Positions 1 through 7,580 of a DNA stretch of 64,000 bases are shown here, in pieces. How positions within the stretch are numbered: position 1 is the first letter of the stretch; each line of letters opens with the position of its first letter. The DNA comes from DAIQNV01 sp038748775 (GTDB taxonomy: Bacteria > Planctomycetota > Phycisphaerae > Phycisphaerales > UBA1924): assembly GCA_038748775.1 (NCBI GenBank), contig JBCDIT010000007.1, positions 1 through 64,000 on the forward strand, in the 5' to 3' direction. The position numbers and the translations under genes were made by a program. The notes beneath the pieces were generated by a model. It saw nothing but the letters and a program-made list of their open reading frames with translations, had not been told where the DNA came from and searched no databases.

Positions 1-783
1 CGCGTCCTCTACAAGCTCCGCGAGATCTCCCGAACTTGGCCGGTGCCCGAAGGCCTTCAAGGCGATGATCTTGCGCGTGAAGCCATCGACAATCGCAGCG
101 ATTTCGACGTGCTTCCAGAGCACACGGAGCGTCGTGATATCGAGATGCCAGACCTGATGTGGCGCGTTGGGATGCTGGACGTGGCTCGGCGCCTTCGTTC
201 GTCGGTGGCGCAAGGTGTGTTTATGGGAGTTTCTTGGCTCTTCTTCCTGCAGCACGCGCCGGATCGTCGTCCGGCTGGCGCGGATCCCTGCTCGCATCAC
301 GTGGCGGGCGATCGTTCTCGTCCCGAACTCCGGCTCAGGAAACGTCCGTCGCAGCTCGTGGATCAACCAACGCACGCCTTCGTGAAGCCGATTCCAAGGC
401 GGGTTTCCGAGCATCCGTTCCGCGCGAAGCTTGTCCTCGACTGCCCGCTGCCAGTTGCGGATCGTGTTGGGGTGAACGACGAAACGCTGCCCGGCCTGCT
501 TCGCGCTCCAGCCTCTGAGCCGCATGACCTGAAGGATCTCCGCCCGCTCCTCCGGTGCGTAGTGGGGGCGGTGCTTCGCCGGCTTCCGGTGCCGTTGGGA
601 CCGGAAGACCGTGAGCTCGCGCTCGAGAAGCGCCGCGTCGGAGAAGGTGTTGTCCCACTGGCCCATGACCGTCACAAGTGGGGACGAGTGCGCCAGCATT
701 CGTGCTCGGGCAGTGGTCGCTGCACACATCAAGAGGCTCGCCAAACGGTCTGCCAGTGCCCACATCGATTGCTTCGGCGTCAT
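1..783 (-). CDS. DDE-type integrase-core transposase, 3' end cut by window edge
   Basis: Reading the reverse strand from ATG at 783 gives 261 uninterrupted codons that run off the left edge. A purine-rich ribosome site (GGGAGGGAGG) lies just upstream of the start. Residues about 65-110 form a helix-turn-helix region (YAPEERAEILQVMRLRGWS, then HPNTIRNWQ). Residues about 200-235 begin an rve-type catalytic core: VWHLDITTL carries the first catalytic Asp, followed by IAAIVDGFTRKIIALKAF. The second Asp and the Glu would lie outside the window. This layout fits the single-ORF IS481/IS3-superfamily integrase-like transposases common in planctomycetes. Terminal inverted repeats were not identified. 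No frameshift is seen in the visible part, so the copy may be intact. Confidence 0.85.
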   Translation of the reverse strand, partial: MTPKQSMWALADRLASLLMCAATTARARMLAHSSPLVTVMGQWDNTFSDAALLERELTVFRSQRHRKPAKHRPHYAPEERAEILQVMRLRGWSAKQAGQRFVVHPNTIRNWQRAVEDKLRAERMLGNPPWNRLHEGVRWLIHELRRTFPEPEFGTRTIARHVMRAGIRASRTTIRRVLQEEEPRNSHKHTLRHRRTKAPSHVQHPNAPHQVWHLDITTLRVLWKHVEIAAIVDGFTRKIIALKAFGHRPSSGDLAELVEDA

Positions 784-1126
784 CCTGCCCTCCCTCCCAA
801 GGGATGTCCGGGGTCTCGCCATCGGACACTGTCAAGCCTTGATTCGGCAGGAGGTTACGGTCAAGCGACCGTCTCAATTTGCGGACACATCGGACACCCA
901 CAGGGGGCGCACAATCTCCTGGCCCCCCTCGTGAGGCCTCGGGGAGGGGGTATCTGCATTGAACAGATGACGGATCGCTGATTCGGGGTCAAGAGAAACG
1001 GAGCCAGCCGCCGCGACGGAGAGACTCTTTGCCGCATCCGGGATCGCCCCCCGCTGCCGCGACGACGGCGCGCCGGACGCGGTGTTCCGTGGGTTTTGGA
1101 TCACCGCATCTCCCGGATCCTCTCAC
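784..1126. other. Intergenic region between transposase and GH53 gene
   Basis: No convincing gene. It should hold the upstream end of the insertion element: TGTCCG/CGGACA-like words recur at about 804, 823, 883 and 892, but no clear terminal repeat could be paired because the other end is outside the window. A GC-rich hairpin (CCCCCTC at 924-930 paired with GAGGGGG at 944-950) lies here. It has no T-tract on either strand, so it is only a weak terminator candidate for the leftward GH53 gene. Confidence 0.4.
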
Positions 1127-3190
1127 TCACGGGCACGGGTCATCGAGCAAGGTGAGGGCATCAAGAACGTCAAAGAAATCGAGCGCCCCGTCGGCGTTGA
1201 TGTCCGCAAAACGCCGGCCGCGGGCGAATTCGGTCAGCAGCGTGAGCATGTCTTCCGGGTTCTCTACCCCGTCGCCGTTGAGATCTGCGGTAGCCCGGAC
1301 AGCGGGTCCACGGGTGTCGGCATCGAGCGAGGTGATGACGTGCTGAAGACCACCAACATCGCGGAGGTCAAGCCCGGAAACGTCGAGCGGTTGTTCGACG
1401 GAGCCGGGCACCGCTGGCAACCACTGCGTCGGGCTTACGCCGGTGCGTATCACAAAGAACGCCGAGACGCCGATCACCGACTCTGCCGATAGGGTTCGGC
1501 TAAAGAGCCCGCGGGGGAGGTGGACCTCGATACCTCTTGTCGACCCAAGCGGCCGGCTACAACCCATATCGTTAGCACCTGCTGCGCCAGAGTCGTCATA
1601 GGCTACACGCAAGCCGAGGGGATTCGATCCGAATTGAAGGGGCCGATCTCCGCCACCGATCGGAGTTGAGCCCAAGTACGAGAACGCCGCGGTCGCTCCT
1701 GATAGATCGAACAAATCGACAAACACTGTACTTCCGAAAGGCGTGAGCGCGACAGCGAGCTCTGGAGCGAACCCAACGTCGAAGCGCAAGCCATCGAGCG
1801 CAGACCAGCCGTTCTGAAGGTCCGGAGGGAGCGAAAGCGTGTCGTTTCCCGCTGATGGATCAGCGTCGATGAAAATGAACAGCGTACCGGCGTCGGTTTC
1901 CAACCTCCCGCTTACCGCGAGCCAAAGGTCACCGGCCGCCTGGCTCGCGAATAACGTGTCGAGTCGTGTCTGAGTTTCTTGGTCCGATGAAACAGCGGGA
2001 TCACGCGTCTGCACGGCCAAGGGCGGTGCGTAGATCGGATCAAGCCCGAGCCGTTGCCCGTCGACCGGGGATGCGCCGTGGGCGAACCCGTCGAAGGCGG
2101 GCAACGCCGTGCCACCGAAGTTGAACAACGCCAGATTCTCGAGCGCCGAGCCGCCGACAACACCCGGAAGCCACGCCGGCTCCCAGTACGCGACGCCGAT
2201 GCCGCGGCCATCCGGCACCGCATCCGCGATATTCCAGACGGCATCGACATACGCCGCCTGGCCGGCCGGTGTCGCTGGAAACTGGGACAGCACGCCTGGT
2301 GGGATCGAGGCCGATCCGACCAAGTTCGTGACCCCATCACCGAACCCGAACGTCCAGGGATAGCCGATTTCCGCGATCAGCAACGGCTTGTCGGTTCGCC
2401 CAACCAGATCCACCAAAGCCGACTCGAGGTTCGCCACCACGCCATGAAAGTATGGGTAGTAGGAGATCGCGGCGATGTCATACGCCACGCCCCGAGCGTC
2501 CAACTCGTCAAAGAAAGACGGCGCTGCGATAGGACCGCCCGAGTGAACGATCACGTATGGATCGCGTACGAGATCGGCTTGCTTTAGCCCATCGATCGCG
2601 GCACCGAGCAGCTCGATGAACGGACCGTACCCGTTCACCGAGATTTGTCCATCCGGCCATAGCATCCCATCTTGGATTTCATTCCCGAGTTGGATGTACG
2701 TCAGCGGAAGCCCCGCCGCTTCGAACGCCTCGACGGTCTGCATCGTGTACATACGCACTTGCGCAACGAGCTCCTCGAACGACAGTCCCGCCCACGCTGC
2801 GGGTTTGGTCTGCTGGCCGGGGTCTGCCCACGTGTCCGAGAAATGCAAGTTCAGCCAAACGTCGAGCCCCGCGGCGTCCGCTGCTGTCGCGATCGTCAGA
2901 GCATCATCGAGTTCGCTGTAACGCTCTTCGGGATCGACCCATACCCGGAGACGCACGGTGTTGTACCCCGCGTCCTTCATCGCTTCAACAAGCTCGGTCT
3001 GGCCGCGAAACGTCGAGAACACCCCGCCCGAGTCTCGGACCCGACTGATCGAAGAGATATCAGCCGCAACAAGCCTCTCAGTCGGTTGTCCAACCGCGAC
3101 GCCGCAACCCCACGCCAAGATCACCGTGGCGAGGGCGATCCGGAGGCTCCCGCTCACACCGTTTAATCCTGGGCTACCGCACCGGTTCAT
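1127..3190 (-). CDS. Secreted GH53 endo-beta-1,4-galactanase with C-terminal dockerin-like module
   Basis: Predicted to cut beta-1,4-galactan side chains of pectin or type I arabinogalactan outside the cytoplasm. A signal peptide covers about residues 1-34 (LRIALATVILAWGCGVAVG). The GH53 barrel follows at about 40-380. The acid/base Glu171 is in IQLGNEIQDG and the nucleophile Glu274 is in LLIAEIGYPWT, both in the usual family context. HFSDTWADPGQQ at 116-127 is another GH53 signature. A beta-rich domain fills about 390-620. The last 70 residues hold two Ca-binding loops (DLNGDGVENPEDM and DINADGALDFFDV) ending in DPCP, a dockerin-like module typical of Phycisphaerae exported proteins. It is last in a leftward group with the genes at 3211 and 4014, downstream of a LacI-type operator at 6260. 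A second, cytosolic GH53 lies at 7581. Confidence 0.88.
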   Translation of the reverse strand: MNRCGSPGLNGVSGSLRIALATVILAWGCGVAVGQPTERLVAADISSISRVRDSGGVFSTFRGQTELVEAMKDAGYNTVRLRVWVDPEERYSELDDALTIATAADAAGLDVWLNLHFSDTWADPGQQTKPAAWAGLSFEELVAQVRMYTMQTVEAFEAAGLPLTYIQLGNEIQDGMLWPDGQISVNGYGPFIELLGAAIDGLKQADLVRDPYVIVHSGGPIAAPSFFDELDARGVAYDIAAISYYPYFHGVVANLESALVDLVGRTDKPLLIAEIGYPWTFGFGDGVTNLVGSASIPPGVLSQFPATPAGQAAYVDAVWNIADAVPDGRGIGVAYWEPAWLPGVVGGSALENLALFNFGGTALPAFDGFAHGASPVDGQRLGLDPIYAPPLAVQTRDPAVSSDQETQTRLDTLFASQAAGDLWLAVSGRLETDAGTLFIFIDADPSAGNDTLSLPPDLQNGWSALDGLRFDVGFAPELAVALTPFGSTVFVDLFDLSGATAAFSYLGSTPIGGGDRPLQFGSNPLGLRVAYDDSGAAGANDMGCSRPLGSTRGIEVHLPRGLFSRTLSAESVIGVSAFFVIRTGVSPTQWLPAVPGSVEQPLDVSGLDLRDVGGLQHVITSLDADTRGPAVRATADLNGDGVENPEDMLTLLTEFARGRRFADINADGALDFFDVLDALTLLDDPCP

Positions 3191-3210
3191 CTTGCCCTTC
3201 CGAACGGGTA

Positions 3211-3981
3211 TTAGCGATCAAGATGATCGAGCCACAGTGATCGCTGAGCGGTCTGGTGTGTCTCGAAGCCTGCGCTCAGCATCTCTGGGATGTTCTCGAA
3301 CAATGGGTCGATGCCTCCCCTATCGACGGCCTGTGCGCTGCCGTCGGTGTACGCCGCGTTGATAGCGGACGCGTGTCCTGACTCGAGGAACGCGCGGGAA
3401 GGCGTCGCATCGCTGATGATCGCGGCTCCCGTAGGCAGCAGGTACCGTCGCGGGACTCCGTCCGTCCACGACAGCGACGCCGGGAAGAACGCCGGCCGGG
3501 CATCCTGCCTCCAGCCGATCTCGCTATCGGCATCCTTGAACGGACGCAACGCGTAGTGGGCTTCGGTGTCCTCGAACTCGTCATTCCCCGGCGGCCAGTT
3601 GTCGAGGTTGTCGACCGACCACTGCGGACCGCGGCGCGAAGGGCAGAACAAGACGTTGTTGTTGCGAAGGACGTCGCTGTATCCACCCTCCCACAGCAGC
3701 CCCCACGAGTAAAATCCAGCGACGTCCGTCGTCGTCGAGTCGTACACCGTGAAGCTGTACGCCCACGTCCACACAAACCCGAGGGGCAGCACGTCGTCGT
3801 TGTCGTCCGCGTAAAGGTTCAGCGCGATGGCGAGTTGCCGCTGGTTGCTCAGGCACGCTGCCTGGCGCCCCGCTTCCCGTGCCTTGCCCAGCGCCGGGAG
3901 AAGAATCCCGATGAGCAGTGCGATGATCGCGATGACCACAAGCAACTCGATCAACGTGAATCCGCGTCGTGCCGTCGGCAT
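3211..3981 (-). CDS. Type II/IV pseudopilin with H-X9-DG C-terminus
   Basis: Short exported pseudopilin. The N-terminus MPTARRGFTLIELLVVIAI has the prepilin peptidase site G|F, Glu at +5 and a single hydrophobic helix. The C-terminus contains HASAINAAYTDG, the H-X9-DG motif of the large planctomycete pseudopilin family. A GTG start at 4017 that overlaps the upstream stop codon is possible. ATG at 3981 is preferred because GGAGGG lies 7 bases upstream and the classical class III leader begins there (256 aa). It sits between a dockerin protein and a secreted GH53 in one leftward operon, so it is likely co-induced with glycan breakdown. Whether it is a structural pilin, a secretion pseudopilin or a surface glycan-binding protein cannot be decided from sequence. 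Confidence 0.85.
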   Translation of the reverse strand: MPTARRGFTLIELLVVIAIIALLIGILLPALGKAREAGRQAACLSNQRQLAIALNLYADDNDDVLPLGFVWTWAYSFTVYDSTTTDVAGFYSWGLLWEGGYSDVLRNNNVLFCPSRRGPQWSVDNLDNWPPGNDEFEDTEAHYALRPFKDADSEIGWRQDARPAFFPASLSWTDGVPRRYLLPTGAAIISDATPSRAFLESGHASAINAAYTDGSAQAVDRGGIDPLFENIPEMLSAGFETHQTAQRSLWLDHLDR

Positions 3982-4013
3982 ACCGCGACCCTCCGTAGCC
4001 AATCGTCGTTGTA

Positions 4014-6170
4014 TCACGGGCAGCCCGCCTCGATCACAAGAAGTACCGTCAACGTGTCGTCCGCGTCCAAATCCCCGTCCCCGTCGGCGTCCGCCGCAAG
4101 ATCACCCGCGTCGAGCAGTCGCAGGTGCTCAAGCAGATCGAAGAAGTCGACGGCCCCATCGAGGTTGATGTCACCGGAGCACTCGGGGAGCACAAGCGTG
4201 ATATCCACCGCCACGTCGAACCCGAAGTCGGCCGCCCGGAGCGTCGCGTCTGCGAACACCTGTCCCTCGAACAGTCCGGTGTTGTTCAGGTCGTTGCCCA
4301 CACCGATCAGCGCCTCTTGAACGACGCCGTCGAATTCCGCAAACGCGACTGTGACGGGGTCAAGCGTGAACACCTCAAGCCCCGCGGGCCCACTCACCGT
4401 CACAAACACCGCCTCGTATGCATTGCCGGCAGTCAATTCGGCGCCATCAAAATCGAACGTGTAACTCGTGCCGAAGCTGTTGGGGCCGCCGAACCCGTTG
4501 TCGATCGTGTTCACGGCATTCGTCGAAAGCGCCACGATGTCCGTCGGGTCGACATCGCCGGGGATGCCCATCGCGTCGTGCTGCACGAAGTTGAACAGTG
4601 CCGCGTTCGCGTTGTCGATCAACACCACATCGGGTAGCTCGTCACCGTTCCCATCCACACGGCTCGCGACACTATCCTCTTCTCCGATCACTCGTGGACC
4701 CCGATCGACGATCGCGAGCCGAGTCTGCGTGTCCCCTTCAAAGCCATCCTGCGTCGCCGGATCTGCCGGGAACGTCCCCGCGAAGAACGTCACTCGATCA
4801 AGCCCGACCGGACCGAGGTCACTCAGCCCCGCATCAGGCGGGGCCTGCTCGAGTGGTGAGAACGCTTGCCCAAACGCCGTCACCGAATCTCCGATCGTTT
4901 CAAAGATGTCGGACGCGTCGGGGCGGCTCGTGATCGTGTACGTCTGCGCCGCGTCGGCTTCGAACAATGCGACAAAGCGGGCGTCAACAACATCCGAGGC
5001 TTGCAGGAATAACTCGCCGAGCGGGAGAATCAGCCGACCGCTCTCAAAGCTCGTTCCCCCGTACGAACTCTGCGGCACAAAGGTCCCCGTACCATCATCC
5101 GCAAAGTCGGTGGTCAGCAGGTTCGCCGTTGCGATGTCGAGGAGGTTGCCCATCGCATCGGTTTCGAGAAGCAACGCCGCGTAATTCGTACTGAAATCGA
5201 GCTCAAGACCATCGAAGTCGAACACGATCTCTCCGCCGTTCGCCGCGACGGACGTGACATCGACCGTGTTCGTTGATTGACCAAGTACGCCGAGGTTCGT
5301 GATGTCGGGGAACGGCGCATCGACGATCACCAGCGTCGTGTTGGCCGACCCGGTCGCCCCTCCGAACGTACCGTCATCGCCCCGGAAGAACGTAAACCGT
5401 TTAAGCATCACGTTCGAGGGACTGCCGGGGTCCGGTGCCGCGTCGATGCCCGGCGAGAACGACTGCCCGAGAACATCGTCGAACGATCCACCTTCTTCGT
5501 GGGCTGACACGAACTCGTTGGGACCGAGTGCATCAAACGACGCGATGAACCGGACATCGGTCGTGTCGGATGACGAAACGAAGGTCGAGCCGCTCTGTTC
5601 GAAAAGCGCACTGAAGTCAAACCCGCTGCCGTATGAGCTCTGCGGCACGAAAGTCCCTGTGCCGTCATCGGCGAAGTTCGTCGTCTGCACGCTTGTCAGC
5701 ACCGGTTGCAGCAGGTCACCGTTTGCATCGACTTCGTACAGAATGGCTGAGTAGTTCGCGTCGAAGTCGAGCGTCAAACCCCCGAAGAAGTCGAACGGCA
5801 AGACCCCGCCGAACGCGTCCGCAGCGGTCACGTCGACGACGTTCGTCGAGATCCCGACGATTACGGGGGACGCCGTGTCAGGGAAGCTGCCCTCCAAAAT
5901 CGCCAGACGCGTCATGGGCGAGCCGGGCGCCTCACCAAACGTCCCATCTCCCCCGCGAAACATCGTGAACCCTCGCAACTCCACGGTCTCAGGCGTGCCG
6001 GGGCTCGGCACGGGCATCACGCTGGGAGAGAACGATTGCCCGAGAACGTCCGACGCAGTCCCGCCCGCGTCGTGCGCACTCACGAACTCGATCTGGCCAA
6101 TAGCGAGGCCTGAGGCCCCAAAAAGCATCGCGGCTGTCGCTATGAGGGCGGTCCGGCGGGTCTGGTGCAT
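4014..6170 (-). CDS. Exported triple-repeat protein with dockerin-like C-terminus
   Basis: Exported 718-aa protein of unknown function. The start is ATG at 6170 (GAGAGGA upstream), which puts the signal peptide MHQTRRTALIATAAMLFGASGLAIG at the very N-terminus; an in-frame ATG at 6206 adds 12 hydrophilic residues. Three beta-sandwich-like repeats of about 200 residues follow. The first two share EFVSAH-(D/E)-(A/E)-GG, DVLGQSFSP, FRG-D-GTFG, a STN-VDVT stretch, and TTNFADDGTGTFVPQSSYG or a close variant; the third is diverged. The C-terminus has paired Ca-binding loops (DINLDGAVDFFDL and DADGDGDLDADD) ending GCP. It is the first gene after an operator-bearing promoter and probably contributes to glycan binding or cell-surface display. 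No catalytic motif was recognised. Confidence 0.75.
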   Translation of the reverse strand: MHQTRRTALIATAAMLFGASGLAIGQIEFVSAHDAGGTASDVLGQSFSPSVMPVPSPGTPETVELRGFTMFRGGDGTFGEAPGSPMTRLAILEGSFPDTASPVIVGISTNVVDVTAADAFGGVLPFDFFGGLTLDFDANYSAILYEVDANGDLLQPVLTSVQTTNFADDGTGTFVPQSSYGSGFDFSALFEQSGSTFVSSSDTTDVRFIASFDALGPNEFVSAHEEGGSFDDVLGQSFSPGIDAAPDPGSPSNVMLKRFTFFRGDDGTFGGATGSANTTLVIVDAPFPDITNLGVLGQSTNTVDVTSVAANGGEIVFDFDGLELDFSTNYAALLLETDAMGNLLDIATANLLTTDFADDGTGTFVPQSSYGGTSFESGRLILPLGELFLQASDVVDARFVALFEADAAQTYTITSRPDASDIFETIGDSVTAFGQAFSPLEQAPPDAGLSDLGPVGLDRVTFFAGTFPADPATQDGFEGDTQTRLAIVDRGPRVIGEEDSVASRVDGNGDELPDVVLIDNANAALFNFVQHDAMGIPGDVDPTDIVALSTNAVNTIDNGFGGPNSFGTSYTFDFDGAELTAGNAYEAVFVTVSGPAGLEVFTLDPVTVAFAEFDGVVQEALIGVGNDLNNTGLFEGQVFADATLRAADFGFDVAVDITLVLPECSGDINLDGAVDFFDLLEHLRLLDAGDLAADADGDGDLDADDTLTVLLVIEAGCP

Positions 6171-6259
6171 GAGAGATCCTCTCGTTGCGAGTCGCCAGCC
6201 GTTCAAAGAGGTGGCGAGGCGTCACGTATCGCATCGGCGTTGAGGCCGCGATATCGGCT

Positions 6260-6275
6260 ATTTGAACGTTCAAAT
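6260..6275. promoter_or_regulatory. LacI-family operator, left copy
   Basis: Perfect 16-bp palindrome ATTTGAACGTTCAAAT with a CpG centre, typical of LacI-family operators; the symmetry extends one base on each side here. It overlaps the -10 of the leftward promoter of the 4014-6170 gene, so binding should block transcription. The identical 16 bp recurs at 7521-7536. The lacI-type gene lies between the two sites. Confidence 0.85.
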
Positions 6276-6300
6276 ATAATCGGAGAGGCTGCGATGTCAA
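6273..6300 (-). promoter_or_regulatory. Sigma70-type promoter for the leftward glycan operon
   Basis: On the reverse strand TTGACA (6300-6295) is followed after 16 bases by TATATT (6278-6273), close to consensus. The LacI palindrome overlaps the -10, giving a plain repression geometry. It lies about 100 bases upstream of the ATG at 6170. Confidence 0.75.
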
Positions 6301-6348
6301 TGCTTTCATTCGGCTGCTGAGCAAGAAAATCCAGCTGACCCGTCCGAA

Positions 6349-7461
6349 CTACGTCCGGCCCACGACGCTGCGACGTTCTGCTACGAACGGCCGATTGCTA
6401 CCAGAAGCGGGGATTGTCCTCGGCGTGGCCTCGGAGGCTTGGGGCGTCTCGATTTCCCCCGGCCGATCAAGGAGTCGCAACAGACGGTCGACCACTTCGC
6501 CCACGCACACGTCGATCCGCGGGTCGACCGACGTGAGTGGCGGGTAAACGAACTCGCCTTCGGACGTGTTGTCGTACCCCAGCACCGATAGGTCCCCGGG
6601 AACGTCGATCCCCCGTTCGGCCAGCGCCGCGAGCAACGCGAACGCCGCTTGGTCGTTCTTGCAGACCACGGCCGTGGGGCGTGCATCAGCGGCCGTCGTC
6701 GCCCAACGCTCTACGAACCGCGACGCCATCCCCAGGTACCCCGCCGGCGAGGACTCATCCTCGATCGGTACGAACCAACGCATCGCGTCCTCCAGAAGAC
6801 CCGCCGCGTCGAGGGCCCGTTCCATGCCGTCCTGGTTGGAGAACGTCTTGCCGAGGAGTTCTGTCGGGGGCGCCGAGCCCAAGAGTCCGATCGACCGATG
6901 ACCCATACCGAGGAGGTAGTCCACGGCAACCTCGCCCGCGACCCGGTCGCTCAGCATCACGACTTCTGCGAACTTCCCCTGCTCAAGGTTCCCGAAGACC
7001 ACCACCGGGAGCCGTGAACCTTCAATAGCGGCCAACTGGTCGACGAGCGTTCGGTCCCACGGGTACAGCGGACCGGCGATGACGCCGTCGACCCCGCTGC
7101 CGATGAGCCGCCGGGCCAGTTCACCTGCCCGTTCGGCCCGTCCCGATACCAGTATGAGTTGCATCTCGAGGTCCCAAGCCGCCAAGGTCTGATCAACGAG
7201 GTCGGCAACTCGCGCAAAGAAGGGGTTGGATAGGCCGCGGGTGAGTACGAACCCGACGGTTCCGCTTCGCCCGCGGCGAAGGCTCTGGGCGGTGCGTTCG
7301 GCGACATAGCCGAGATCATGCATCGCCGCGCGCACCCGATTTTGGGTATCTGTTGCGTACTTTGAAGCCAGATTTCGATTGACGATATCCGAGACCGCGG
7401 CGACGCTGACTTCGGCCCGCTTGGCTACATCTCGGAGGGTCACGCGCCGCGGGCTATGCAT
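6349..7461 (-). CDS. LacI-family transcriptional regulator of the arabinogalactan locus
   Basis: Typical LacI/GalR repressor of 370 aa. The N-terminal helix-turn-helix is VTLRDVAKRAEVSVAAVSD (residues 7-25), with the hinge helix near NRVRAAMHDLGYVAERTAQSLR. A periplasmic-binding-protein-like sensor domain (about 65-340) starts at GTVGFVLTRGLSNPFFARV. The gene lies inside the locus, leftward like the 1127-6170 operon and divergent from the 7581-14650 operon. One identical palindrome lies upstream of each operon, and the right-hand copy is also about 60 bases upstream of its own start, so autoregulation is possible. The inducer is probably a galactose- or arabinose-containing oligosaccharide, inferred from neighbouring enzymes only. 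Confidence 0.92.
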   Translation of the reverse strand: MHSPRRVTLRDVAKRAEVSVAAVSDIVNRNLASKYATDTQNRVRAAMHDLGYVAERTAQSLRRGRSGTVGFVLTRGLSNPFFARVADLVDQTLAAWDLEMQLILVSGRAERAGELARRLIGSGVDGVIAGPLYPWDRTLVDQLAAIEGSRLPVVVFGNLEQGKFAEVVMLSDRVAGEVAVDYLLGMGHRSIGLLGSAPPTELLGKTFSNQDGMERALDAAGLLEDAMRWFVPIEDESSPAGYLGMASRFVERWATTAADARPTAVVCKNDQAAFALLAALAERGIDVPGDLSVLGYDNTSEGEFVYPPLTSVDPRIDVCVGEVVDRLLRLLDRPGEIETPQASEATPRTIPASGSNRPFVAERRSVVGRT

Positions 7462-7516
7462 ATTGCAGGGTAGGGGTTGGATAAGGCCTCGTCGGCATGT
7501 TCTTTGAGTCAGTAGC

Positions 7517-7544
7517 TTGTATTTGAACGTTCAAATGCTATGCT
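7517..7544 (+). promoter_or_regulatory. Promoter for the rightward glycan operon
   Basis: TTGTAT (7517-7522) and TATGCT (7539-7544) are spaced by 16 bases, with the operator palindrome filling the spacer. The match to consensus is moderate. The position relative to the operator and the gene start at 7581 supports the call. Confidence 0.55.
7521..7536. promoter_or_regulatory. LacI-family operator, right copy
   Basis: ATTTGAACGTTCAAAT, identical to the site at 6260-6275. It lies between the putative -35 and -10 of the rightward operon and about 60 bases upstream of the divergent lacI-type start. Confidence 0.85.
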
Positions 7545-7580
7545 CGCGTGATCTCTGTCGTAGGGGCTTCGCGTCCAGCC

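Noticed and set aside
924..950. GC-rich hairpin as a terminator for the leftward GH53 gene
   Set aside because: No T-tract follows it on either strand, and it may belong to the insertion-element end.
43..981. 312-residue open frame on the forward strand
   Set aside because: It is the antisense of the leftward transposase, which has HTH and DDE-core motifs and a ribosome site. The forward translation has no protein features.
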